Assembly (NCBI GenBank): GCA_002449765.1
Contig: DJXN01000012.1
Coordinates: 1 to 64,000, forward strand
Length of the DNA: 64,000 bases
Reading direction: 5' to 3'
Origin: Fibrobacter sp. UBA7003
Lineage (GTDB): Bacteria > Fibrobacterota > Fibrobacteria > Fibrobacterales > Fibrobacteraceae
Shown one piece after another: positions 1 through 6,297 of this stretch. The notes beneath the pieces were generated by a model. That model ran no database searches. It was not told the origin of the DNA and saw only the letters and a list, made by a program, of their open reading frames with translations. The position numbers and the translations under genes were made by a program. How positions within the stretch are numbered: position 1 is the first letter of the stretch; every line of letters starts with the position of its first letter.

Positions 1-2
1 CG

Positions 3-1109
3 AAGGGCCGGCTCATAACCATCTTCTTGTTGGCGGCATTCTTCGCCCTTTCCGCCTGCGATGACTCGTCGTCGGCTAGTTCCGATGAAACAAGTGTTTC
101 CTGTTCATCGGTAGAGTCGTCTGATTCGGAAGAGTCGTCATCGTCTGTTGACAAGAAGTCGTCTGGCAATGAATCTACAGAAAAAAACAAGTCTTCCAGT
201 AGTGTCAAGGGTTCAGAGCCTGCCGATGTATCGAGCAGTTCCGCGAAAGAAACAAAGAATTCATCCGACTCCAAGAGTTCCAGTTCTGTGAAGTCCGATG
301 ACTCATCCAGCAGCAACAAGGACAACTCTAGTTCATCGGTGAGCTCGTCTTCAAGCAAGAACCAAAGTAGTAGTTCTTCCGTGAAACAATCAAGTTCTAG
401 TTCAAATGTTACTCAATCGTCAAGCAGTATTGTAAAAGGGGAGTACTTTAATCCAAGTCTCTCATATAGTGAGTTTGAAGATGATAGAGACCATCGTGTT
501 TACAAGTATTTGACTATTACAGGGGAAAATCAAAAAGGTGAACGCGCTTCTGTTACCGTTATGGCTGAAAACTTGAATGTTGGCGAAATGATTGATGGAA
601 CGTTGAATCAGTCTAACGAATCTAAAATTGAAAAATACTGCTATAACAATGATACTGCGATTTGCTTGACTTATGGTGGACTTTACCAATGGGCGGAAAT
701 GATGCAATTGCCGAGCCGTTGTAATACAGAAAGTTGTGCAGATTTGATTCACGAAAACCATCAGGGAATTTGCCCGAAGGGTTGGAGACTTTTAACATAC
801 GACGACTTTTATATTGTTGCACATGCTGATAAAAACAAGAATGGTGTTTCTGATGTTCGGGCAACATTCTTTGGCGGCTTGAATTATAGTGGATACACCT
901 TGATTGGAGCTGGAGAGAATTGGAATAAAAAATTCAAAAGTTTGAATGAACATACGTATTGGTTTTATCCAGAAGAATCAGATGAATACAAAAATGAAGG
1001 TGCTTGGGCGGGTTCTCAAAGTCGAACTTCTACGGGCGTCGGAAGATCTCAACAATATAAAACACAGGGCTTTTCTGCTCGTTGTGTAAAGGTTGAACAA
1101 AAAGATTAG
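3..1109 (+). CDS. FISUMP-domain lipoprotein, 5' end cut by window edge
   Basis: The open frame reaches the left edge of the window, and codons before the first possible start (TTG at 27) already encode a charged then hydrophobic stretch (KGRLITIFLL). The true start is therefore almost certainly outside. The signal sequence ends in a lipobox-like FALSAC, so the protein is probably a lipoprotein anchored after Cys cleavage. A Ser-rich linker of about 120 residues with many SSSS runs follows, then a FISUMP domain (TIGR02145) of about 215 residues. Family landmarks are RDHRVYKYLTI, MAENLNV, GGLYQWAEMM, HQGICPKGWRL and the final GFSARCVK. The function of FISUMP domains is not established; surface display is inferred from the signal and linker. 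It is the first of three tandem paralogues and is followed 30 nt later by the micro-ORF at 1140. Confidence 0.85.
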   Translation, partial: KGRLITIFLLAAFFALSACDDSSSASSDETSVSCSSVESSDSEESSSSVDKKSSGNESTEKNKSSSSVKGSEPADVSSSSAKETKNSSDSKSSSSVKSDDSSSSNKDNSSSSVSSSSSKNQSSSSSVKQSSSSSNVTQSSSSIVKGEYFNPSLSYSEFEDDRDHRVYKYLTITGENQKGERASVTVMAENLNVGEMIDGTLNQSNESKIEKYCYNNDTAICLTYGGLYQWAEMMQLPSRCNTESCADLIHENHQGICPKGWRLLTYDDFYIVAHADKNKNGVSDVRATFFGGLNYSGYTLIGAGENWNKKFKSLNEHTYWFYPEESDEYKNEGAWAGSQSRTSTGVGRSQQYKTQGFSARCVKVEQKD

Positions 1110-1139
1110 ACTCGTTTACAATTTTTTTAGGAGCTTTCA

Positions 1140-1232
1140 ATGTCCAAGAAAAACAATAAAACAAAATCCACCTGTAATAATTTCAAAATCGAACAACTCG
1201 AACCTCGTTTGATGATGGATTTTGCGGTATAG
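1140..1232 (+). CDS. LEPR-xLL micro-ORF 1 (30 aa)
   Basis: Short ORF starting at ATG 1140 with a strong Shine-Dalgarno AGGAG at 1129-1133, six bases upstream. It encodes a Lys/Asn-rich start followed by FKIEQLEPRLMMDFAV and a TAG stop. The core matches the LEPR-xLL motif known from the N-terminus of very large bacterial surface proteins, but here translation ends six residues later. It lies 30 nt after the FISUMP gene ending at 1109 and 67 nt before the next FISUMP start. Two relatives occur at 2534 and 3909 in the same position relative to a FISUMP gene. It may be a real small peptide, or the remnant of a longer LEPR-xLL protein. No function can be assigned. Confidence 0.6.
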   Translation: MSKKNNKTKSTCNNFKIEQLEPRLMMDFAV

Positions 1233-1299
1233 ATTCCACATTCCATATTTCACATTGCTTGGTTTGTGGGTGGTGAAAATTTTTACAGGAGATAACGGT

Positions 1300-2517
1300 A
1301 TGAAGTGTGTCAAGGGTCTTGGTTTCTTGTGGGTGGCGGTGCTCGCGGCATTCTTCGCCCTTTCCGCCTGCGATGATTCGTCGTCTGCCTCTAGCAATGG
1401 ACCGGATGAAAGTGCGACCGTTGATTCCTCGTCTTCAATTTGTAAGGATTGTGATGATGGGGATAGATCGAGTAGTTCTAAGAAAGTAGAATCCTCTGAT
1501 AGTCAGAGTAAGGATGCTTCGAATGATGCAAAATTGAATAGTTCATCTTCCAAAAAAGGAAATGCTACAAATAGTTCGTCGTCTGAAAAAAATACATCGA
1601 ACTCATCCGCAGATGTATTAAACGGTAATTGCCAAGATGGTGACACAAAATCAAATCTTATTGCTGATGTTGCCATGGCATATTACCATTGCGAAAATGG
1701 TATGTGGGTAAGGGACTCCCTTGTAGTGGTTGTAGACACTTCTGAAACGTGGATTCCCAGGCCGAATCTCGACAGCGTGTTCAACCCCGATGTGGAATAC
1801 GGTGAATTTAAGGATAAACGCGACGGGAATGTGTATAAGACGATAACTTTTGTTGACGGGTATGGTGATACTCGGACGATGTTCGCCCAGAACCTGAACT
1901 ACGGCACATTTGTGAAATTGGGTGAGAATTCCGATGCAGAGGTGCAGAAGCACTGTTACGATGATGACGAATGGTATTGCGACCATTATTTTGGTGGACT
2001 CTACACGTGGAGCGAAACCTTTGGTTTCCCGAGAGCCTGCGATACCATACCCGTAGGGACGAGTCCTGCGTGTCCTGATACTGTTTGGTACGATCCGGAT
2101 CCGGATGTTAATAACGATGGATGGAAAAGCATCATACACAAACAGGGAATTTGTCCTGATGGGTGGCATATTCTAACTTATGATGAATGGAATGCTGCCA
2201 TTGGACAAACTGTGTTGTGGCGAGCATTATCTAAAGCTTCTTGGTGGTATGAAAAAGATGCAACCAATCAGGCCGGAATTTCTCTTTTAGCAACTGGGTA
2301 TATTGACGAAAAAACATTCAAATATAGAGGTGAACAAACTGAGTTCTGGTATAGTGTTCATGCAGGTTATGGTGTTGATATGTTAGGAACGGATAAGGCT
2401 AAAGGATTTCGTATTTATACTGATGAAAAATACATAAAAACGGCTACTTTGACTAAAGTTGCTTACTATCCCAAAAAAACGGCCTTTCCTATCCGCTGTG
2501 TAATGGATAAGGAATAA
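1300..2517 (+). CDS. FISUMP-domain lipoprotein
   Basis: 405-residue predicted lipoprotein. The frame is open upstream, but the start at ATG 1300 is preferred. It has CAGGAGA at 1287-1293 and begins a typical signal (MKCVKGLGFLWVAVLAA) ending in the lipobox FALSAC; the 26 codons above it lack a signal. A Ser/Asp/Lys-rich linker runs to about residue 110. A Cys-rich segment follows (NGNCQDGD, YYHCENGMWV), resembling the short cysteine modules that often precede FISUMP domains. The FISUMP domain spans roughly 170-405, with KDKRDGNVYKTI, FAQNLNY, GGLYTWSE, HKQGICPDGWHIL and a final AFPIRCVMD. The 5' region is nearly identical to that of the next paralogue at 2724. Role unknown; surface exposure is inferred. 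Confidence 0.88.
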   Translation: MKCVKGLGFLWVAVLAAFFALSACDDSSSASSNGPDESATVDSSSSICKDCDDGDRSSSSKKVESSDSQSKDASNDAKLNSSSSKKGNATNSSSSEKNTSNSSADVLNGNCQDGDTKSNLIADVAMAYYHCENGMWVRDSLVVVVDTSETWIPRPNLDSVFNPDVEYGEFKDKRDGNVYKTITFVDGYGDTRTMFAQNLNYGTFVKLGENSDAEVQKHCYDDDEWYCDHYFGGLYTWSETFGFPRACDTIPVGTSPACPDTVWYDPDPDVNNDGWKSIIHKQGICPDGWHILTYDEWNAAIGQTVLWRALSKASWWYEKDATNQAGISLLATGYIDEKTFKYRGEQTEFWYSVHAGYGVDMLGTDKAKGFRIYTDEKYIKTATLTKVAYYPKKTAFPIRCVMDKE

Positions 2518-2533
2518 AAAAAAGGGGTTCAAT

Positions 2534-2656
2534 ATGTTCAATGAAAATAAAAAGACTGCAAAAAGGGTTTGTATGAAAAATAAAGTTAAAAAGGATGTTA
2601 ATCTTTACCGAATTGAACAACTTGAACCCCGCATGATGATGGACTTTGCGGTATAA
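2534..2656 (+). CDS. LEPR-xLL micro-ORF 2 (40 aa)
   Basis: Starts 16 nt after the stop of the preceding FISUMP gene, with an AAGGGG element at 2522-2527 seven bases before ATG 2534. The product is a basic, Lys-rich peptide ending in YRIEQLEPRMMMDFAV before a TAA stop. The last 12 residues differ from micro-ORF 1 by one residue (L to M), although the N-terminal halves are unrelated in sequence and length. That pattern, a constant motif at a fixed distance from the stop, argues for selection on, or recent copying of, the 3' half. An internal ATG at 2573 could also serve as start (27 aa). Confidence 0.55.
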   Translation: MFNENKKTAKRVCMKNKVKKDVNLYRIEQLEPRMMMDFAV

Positions 2657-2723
2657 ATTCCACATTCCATATTTCACATTGCTTGGTTTGTGGGTGGTGA
2701 AAATTTTTACAGGAGATAATGGT

Positions 2724-3887
2724 ATGAAGTGTGTCAAGGGTCTTGGTTTCTTGTGGGTGGCGGTGCTCGCGGCAATCTTCGCCCTTTCCGCCTGCGACGA
2801 TTCTTCGTCGGCTAGTTCCGATGAAACAAGTGTTTCCAGTTCATCGGTAGAGTCGCCTGATTCGAGTGTCACCCTGAGCGGAGCGTCAGCGGAGTCGAAT
2901 GGGTCTAGTAACGAAACCAAAGACAAGTCATCGAGTAGTGAGAATAAGTCTAGCAGTTCCACAAAAGAACCAAAAGTCTCTTCTGATTCCAAGAGCTCCA
3001 GTTCCATAAAGTCAGGAGATTCTTCTAGCAGCAAGAAGGATGTATCTAGTTCGTCGGTGAGTTCATCTTCGAGTGAAATAACCGACTATGTTGGGTTGCC
3101 CTGTGAAGGCATACTTTCAGATGGAAATACGGGAAAAATATATTTGTGTGTGGATGGACGATATGTGCTTTATGTGCCTACGGAAAGTTCCAGTTCTGGG
3201 CCCTATGAACCGTTCGACCAAACTCTGCCTTTGAAAAAGTTTGAGGAAGAGCGCTACAAGACATTTACTGACTCGCGCAATGGCCGTGTCTATTATTACC
3301 TGACAATCATGGGCAAAGATGAAGATGGTGTCAAGGATACCATAGACGTTATGGCACAGAACTTGAATATCGCCGATGTCACCTTGAAGGCTGGCGAAAA
3401 CATGACCGACGACACGAAAATCGAACGCTACTGCTACAACGACGACACCACCAAGTGCGACCGTTACGGCGGCCTTTACCAGTGGGCAGAGATGATGGGT
3501 TTCAATGACAGCTGTAATACTAAGAGTTGTGCCGACCTTATACGGCCAAACCACCAGGGAATTTGCCCAAAAGGCTGGCGTTTGATGACGCGGCATGATT
3601 TTGAAGTTGCCCGAAGCAGTACGGAATACGGGGTCTATGGCTTGCGTTCTGAATATAATTTTACAGGAAACAATGAAAGCGGACTTTCTCTTACCGGGTC
3701 GGGCAGGTATTTCTACCAAGAAAGATATGAATATATAGATGATAGCTTCTTTATGTTCTATCCCAAAGAGTTGTATGATGGGACCGTGGTTAGTAGTCAA
3801 AATATTTCGCGTGATTCAGACGGGTCTGCGCTTTCTGTGGAGTCCAAACTTAACGCCCTTTCCGTCCGTTGTGTCAAATTAAAATAA
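2724..3887 (+). CDS. FISUMP-domain lipoprotein with repeat-derived linker segment
   Basis: 387-residue predicted lipoprotein. ATG 2724 is preceded by CAGGAGA and begins a signal identical over about 20 residues to the paralogue at 1300, ending in FALSAC. The Ser-rich linker (about 25-140) contains a non-Ser insert, SVTLSGASAESNG, encoded by an REP-like repeat at 2867-2906. A short Cys-containing module follows (LPCEGILSDGNTGKIYLCVDGRY). The FISUMP domain covers about 190-387, with FTDSRNGRVYYYLTI, MAQNLNI, GGLYQWAEMM, HQGICPKGWRL and a final LSVRCVKLK. Its linker and domain are closer to the gene at 3 than to the one at 1300, whereas its 5' end matches the latter. This mosaic suggests recombination among paralogues. 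Function unknown. Confidence 0.88.
   Translation: MKCVKGLGFLWVAVLAAIFALSACDDSSSASSDETSVSSSSVESPDSSVTLSGASAESNGSSNETKDKSSSSENKSSSSTKEPKVSSDSKSSSSIKSGDSSSSKKDVSSSSVSSSSSEITDYVGLPCEGILSDGNTGKIYLCVDGRYVLYVPTESSSSGPYEPFDQTLPLKKFEEERYKTFTDSRNGRVYYYLTIMGKDEDGVKDTIDVMAQNLNIADVTLKAGENMTDDTKIERYCYNDDTTKCDRYGGLYQWAEMMGFNDSCNTKSCADLIRPNHQGICPKGWRLMTRHDFEVARSSTEYGVYGLRSEYNFTGNNESGLSLTGSGRYFYQERYEYIDDSFFMFYPKELYDGTVVSSQNISRDSDGSALSVESKLNALSVRCVKLK
2867..2906 (+). repeat. REP-like repeat inserted in-frame in a FISUMP linker
   Basis: The segment reading TGTCACCCTGAGCGGAGCG, then an AGTCGAA...GGGTCT block, matches the dispersed GTCA-CCTGAGCGAAG-type repeats seen between genes elsewhere in this window (10199, 11586). 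The otherwise parallel linker of the FISUMP gene at 3 lacks it at the same point, just after the shared VESPD/VESSD stretch. It keeps the reading frame and encodes about 13 residues. Confidence 0.6.
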
Positions 3888-3908
3888 ATTTCAACAAAGA
3901 CATCCAAG

Positions 3909-4007
3909 ATGAAAAACAAGTCTAAGAAATCTTCCAAGAAGAACTCTCAAAATAATTTCAATATTGAACCCCTTGAACCGCGCCTACTCATGGCTGCCGT
4001 CAAATAG
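3909..4007 (+). CDS. LEPR-xLL micro-ORF 3 (32 aa)
   Basis: Starts 21 nt after the third FISUMP gene. The ribosome site is weak (AAAGA about nine bases upstream of ATG 3909). The peptide is Lys/Ser/Asn-rich and ends NFNIEPLEPRLLMAAVK before TAG, which is the closest of the three to the canonical LEPR-xLL consensus. No FISUMP gene follows; the interspersed repeat begins immediately after the stop. So the constant association is with the FISUMP gene upstream, not the one downstream. Function unknown. Confidence 0.5.
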   Translation: MKNKSKKSSKKNSQNNFNIEPLEPRLLMAAVK

Positions 4008-4257
4008 TCATTCCACACCCCACACTACACATTCCACACTGGAATCGCGTTAGGGGGCGTCGCACCGCCACGCGGTGGCGAGACTTGCGATAGATCCTGC
4101 TCCTACGAACCTAACTCAACTAAGGCAACAAGTTGCCAAGTTTCGTATATCGACTTCGCCCTGACGGGCTTCGCTCAGGATGACGCATCGCAAGGCTCGA
4201 TGAGCCGAGGGTGCTCGGCGAGCAGCACCCGACCCGGCCCCAGGCCGGGGAACGCCC
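4008..4257. repeat. Interspersed hairpin-rich repeat, copy 1
   Basis: This copy fills most of the 353-base gap between 4007 and 4361. The left end is CA-rich (ATTCCACACCCCACACTACA), followed by GCGTTAGGGGGCGTCGCACC and a CGCCAC-GCG-GTGGCG palindrome. The right end has GCTCGATGAGCC, GCGAGCAGCACCCG and CCGGCC-CCA-GGCCGG and finishes at GGGGAACGCCC. Both ends recur at 5115-5284 and 6137-6288. Only this copy has a roughly 100-nt unrelated middle, which itself includes a CCTGACGGGCTTCGCTCAGG stretch of REP type. No ORF or transposase is present. The remainder up to 4315 shows nothing recognisable. Confidence 0.8.
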
Positions 4258-4315
4258 ATAAGAAAACAGATTTAGGTTATTGTCCTTATATTCCCGAATA
4301 TATGAAATGGGGTGT

Positions 4316-4344
4316 TTGCTTTTTTGTGCAAAGAAAGGTATATT
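4316..4344 (+). promoter_or_regulatory. Predicted promoter of the PIN/partner operon
   Basis: A -35-like TTGCTT (4316-4321) and a -10-like TATATT (4339-4344) are separated by 17 nt, about 16 nt upstream of ATG 4361. GAGGA at 4351-4355 gives the ribosome site. Confidence 0.5.
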
Positions 4345-4360
4345 TTAGAAGAGGATTTCG

Positions 4361-4819
4361 ATGGAACGCTTGAAGATATATTTGGACAACTGTTGCTATA
4401 ATCGTCCTTACGACGACCAGTCTCAACTAAAGGTCAGTTTAGAGGCTCAGGCTAAATTGGAAATCCAACAGCAGATTCGTAATGGGGTGTTCGATTTGGT
4501 CACGTCGTATATTCTCGTTGCCGAAAATGCGGCCAACCGATTTGAGTCGAAAAGGAACGATATCCAGGATTTTATAGATACTTACACGCATACGTATGTG
4601 AGTGAAAATGTTGATGGACAAGTAAAGTCTCTCGCAAAGGAAATTACGGCGACTGGCGTTAAGTTGATGGATGCGTGTCATGTGGCAAGTTCAATTATAG
4701 CAGAATGTGATTATTTTTTGACGACCGACAAGCGCTTACTTAAATATCAAACCGATAAAATCAAAATCCTTAATCCCATGACTTTCATTCTTGAAGTGGA
4801 GGAAAACCATGAGCCCTAG
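4361..4819 (+). CDS. PIN-domain protein, probable toxin ribonuclease
   Basis: 152 residues, the size of a single PIN domain (metal-dependent ribonuclease fold). The acidic residues expected of the active site are visible: Asp9 in YLDNCC near the N-terminus, Glu in VAENAANRFE, Asp in LMDACHVASS and Asp in TTDKRLL. PIN proteins with this layout are commonly toxins that cleave tRNA or mRNA, but the target here is not known. ATG 4361 has a good ribosome site. The gene overlaps the next small ORF by 11 nt, so the two are translationally coupled, as in type II toxin-antitoxin pairs, although with the toxin first. Both sides are flanked by copies of the interspersed repeat. Confidence 0.8.
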   Translation: MERLKIYLDNCCYNRPYDDQSQLKVSLEAQAKLEIQQQIRNGVFDLVTSYILVAENAANRFESKRNDIQDFIDTYTHTYVSENVDGQVKSLAKEITATGVKLMDACHVASSIIAECDYFLTTDKRLLKYQTDKIKILNPMTFILEVEENHEP

Positions 4820-5042
4820 TTCTGTCGATGTCATTGAAAAAGGAATGCGTTGCCTAAGTGAAAACATGGGTGCAATGGAGACCGAACTCTTTATAGCAAC
4901 CCTGTTGCGAGAGCGCTTTGATTATACAAAGTGGCGTTCTTCTTTGGTGGACAACGTCAAGACATTTGATGATTTGGACAAGTTTGTCCAGTCTTCCCGT
5001 GGCGTGATGAAATTTTCGGGAAATCCGAAAGTAGTCTTGTAA
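4809..5042 (+). CDS. Small partner of the PIN protein, putative antitoxin
   Basis: 77-residue acidic-to-neutral helical protein with no family I can name. The start at ATG 4809 is chosen because GGAGG at 4798-4802 lies six bases upstream; the longer frame from 4791 adds six residues. The start lies 11 nt inside the end of the PIN gene. Sequence landmarks are EKGMRCLSENMG, METELFIATLLRERFDYTKWR and a C-terminal FVQSSRGVMKFSGNP. Small size, overlap and partnership suggest an antitoxin or PIN-binding subunit. The absence of an obvious DNA-binding motif leaves that unproven. Confidence 0.6.
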   Translation: MSPSSVDVIEKGMRCLSENMGAMETELFIATLLRERFDYTKWRSSLVDNVKTFDDLDKFVQSSRGVMKFSGNPKVVL

Positions 5043-5114
5043 GAGATTTCTTTATTAATGCTGGTTTCGTTCTGTTCGTTACCTCAAGGATTCCGATTAA
5101 CCCGCCGATAAACA

Positions 5115-5284
5115 ATCATTCCACACCCCACACTACACATTTCACACCCGCTTCTGCGTTAGGGGGCGTCGCACCGCCGTGCGGTGGCGAGACGCGCAAG
5201 CGGCTCGATGAGCCGACTCCGGATCAGGTCCGGGGTGACGAGAGGCGAGCAGCACCCGACCCGGCCCCAGGCCGGGGAACGCCC
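5115..5284. repeat. Interspersed hairpin-rich repeat, copy 2
   Basis: Same left (CA-rich, GCGTTAGGGGGCGTCGCACC, GTGCGGTGGCGAGAC) and right (CCGGCC-CCA-GGCCGG, GGGGAACGCCC) ends as copy 1. The compact middle, GCGCAAGCGGCTCGATGAGC, is followed by CCGGA-TCAGG-TCCGG, a palindrome shared with copy 3. It separates the two toxin-antitoxin-like modules. The bases 5043-5114 before it hold nothing recognisable. Confidence 0.8.
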
Positions 5285-5303
5285 TGTTTTTACATTAGGC
5301 AGA

Positions 5304-5717
5304 CTACAGGTTGTCCAGAATTCTCAGCATTTCCGCAGGGGTGACGACTTTCGGGTGTTGCGGAAAATGCTTCTGGTTGCCCGTGACCAGAAAGGTTTCA
5401 TCGGTCTTGTTCTTCTCCATGGCGACCTCGAAAAACACCACGTCTTTCGGATCGGGAAAATCGCCAACGAGAGTTTCAACGGCAGCAAGGTTCACGCCGA
5501 TGGATTTCAGGCGAGAAATCAAGAAATCCACGGTTTCTGTTGGAAAATGAAACTTCTTGCGCGACAGGACTTCTTCGTATTCCTGTAAAATGGAATCGTT
5601 GAAAACGGGAATAATCTCGTGGGCGTAGGTCTGTTGAACGACCTGCCCAGGAACGGAATCCCACCGCAAAAGCGCAGAAACTAGCACGTTGGTGTCAATG
5701 ACGGCGTAGCACTTCAT
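5304..5717 (-). CDS. PIN-family toxin (TIGR00305/COG1569 type)
   Basis: 137 residues with a classic PIN layout: VIDTNVLVSALL at the N-terminus (first catalytic Asp), an acidic central segment (LQEYEEVLSR) and GDFPDPKDVVFFEVA plus FLVTGNQKHFP near the C-terminus. This matches the 'putative toxin-antitoxin system toxin component, PIN family' group. The predicted activity is Mg-dependent RNA cleavage in the cytoplasm. Its start overlaps the stop of the upstream antitoxin gene by 4 nt (ATGA), so the two are translationally coupled with the antitoxin first. The partner is of RelB/DinJ type. Confidence 0.85.
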   Translation of the reverse strand: MKCYAVIDTNVLVSALLRWDSVPGQVVQQTYAHEIIPVFNDSILQEYEEVLSRKKFHFPTETVDFLISRLKSIGVNLAAVETLVGDFPDPKDVVFFEVAMEKNKTDETFLVTGNQKHFPQHPKVVTPAEMLRILDNL

Positions 5718-6001
5718 TTGCCTGCCCGCGCCTGTGCGATTTCGGCGTTGATTTCTTCAAGGGACATGTCGGCGACTCCTGCATCGGCGGCGGACTGTGA
5801 AGCCTGCTTCATGGCTTCAAGGACATCGTCGGGTGCGGTCGGGCGGAGTTTCATGCTGAAAGGAATGCCGTTTTCGAGAATGGTGCGGGCAAGGAACATT
5901 CGGACGGCTGTCGGCAGGTCTATACCGAGTCTTTCGAAAATACTCCCTGCTGCGGAACGGGTCTTTTCGTCCACCCTGACTTGTAGCAATGTGCTCTGCA
6001 T
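5714..6001 (-). CDS. RelB/DinJ-family antitoxin
   Basis: 95 residues. The N-terminal LLQVRVDEKTRSAAGSIFE followed by LGIDLPTAVRMFLARTI is the ribbon-helix-helix signature of RelB/DinJ antitoxins, which bind operator DNA as dimers. The acidic C-terminal half would cover the toxin. GGAGGT sits six bases upstream of the ATG. DinJ-type antitoxins are normally paired with YafQ/RelE-fold toxins; here the coupled toxin is a PIN protein, a mixed pairing. Autoregulation through the palindrome at 6026-6037 is likely. Confidence 0.88.
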   Translation of the reverse strand: MQSTLLQVRVDEKTRSAAGSIFERLGIDLPTAVRMFLARTILENGIPFSMKLRPTAPDDVLEAMKQASQSAADAGVADMSLEEINAEIAQARAGK

Positions 6002-6025
6002 GGCATACCTCCGTATTTACAAAAT

Positions 6026-6037
6026 ATACAAATGTAT
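6026..6037 (-). promoter_or_regulatory. Palindrome overlapping the antitoxin promoter, candidate operator
   Basis: ATACA-AA-TGTAT, a perfect 5-bp inverted repeat, overlaps a minus-strand TATATT (-10-like) about 20 nt before the antitoxin start. The position suits a ribbon-helix-helix operator. Confidence 0.4.
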
Positions 6038-6136
6038 TCTGTGTGAATGCAGATGACTTTAATATTAATATATAATTTTTAAGGCTTTATAGGTTAATTT
6101 TCTCAAAAAATACGGAGAAATTAGCCCATTTCAGGA

Positions 6137-6288
6137 CCCCCACACTACACACTGAAATCGCGTTAGGGGGCGTCGCACCGCCACGCGGTGGCGAGACGCG
6201 TAAGCGGCTCGATGAGCCGACCCCGGATCAGGTCCGGGGTGACGAGAGGCGAGCAGCACCCGCCCCGGCCCCAGGCCGGGGAACGCCC
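6137..6288. repeat. Interspersed hairpin-rich repeat, copy 3
   Basis: Nearly identical to copy 2 from GCGTTAGGGGGCGTCGCACC to GGGGAACGCCC, with a shorter CA-rich left end. It ends 10 nt before the stop of larE. Together with copies 1 and 2 it brackets the two toxin-antitoxin-like modules. The bases 6057-6136 before it are AT-rich and hold nothing recognisable. Confidence 0.8.
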
Positions 6289-6297
6289 AATAGTGGG

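Noticed and set aside
231..450. Repetitive AGTTC/TCGTC stretches that could suggest a CRISPR or microsatellite
   Set aside because: They are Ser codons of a low-complexity linker with irregular spacing and no conserved repeat-spacer pattern.
1222..1299. Upstream extension of the FISUMP gene at 1300
   Set aside because: The 26 extra codons include the end of the micro-ORF and the ribosome site; a signal peptide must start at 1300.
4008..6288. Insertion sequence or transposon
   Set aside because: No transposase ORF, no terminal inverted repeats and no clear target duplications around the repeats.
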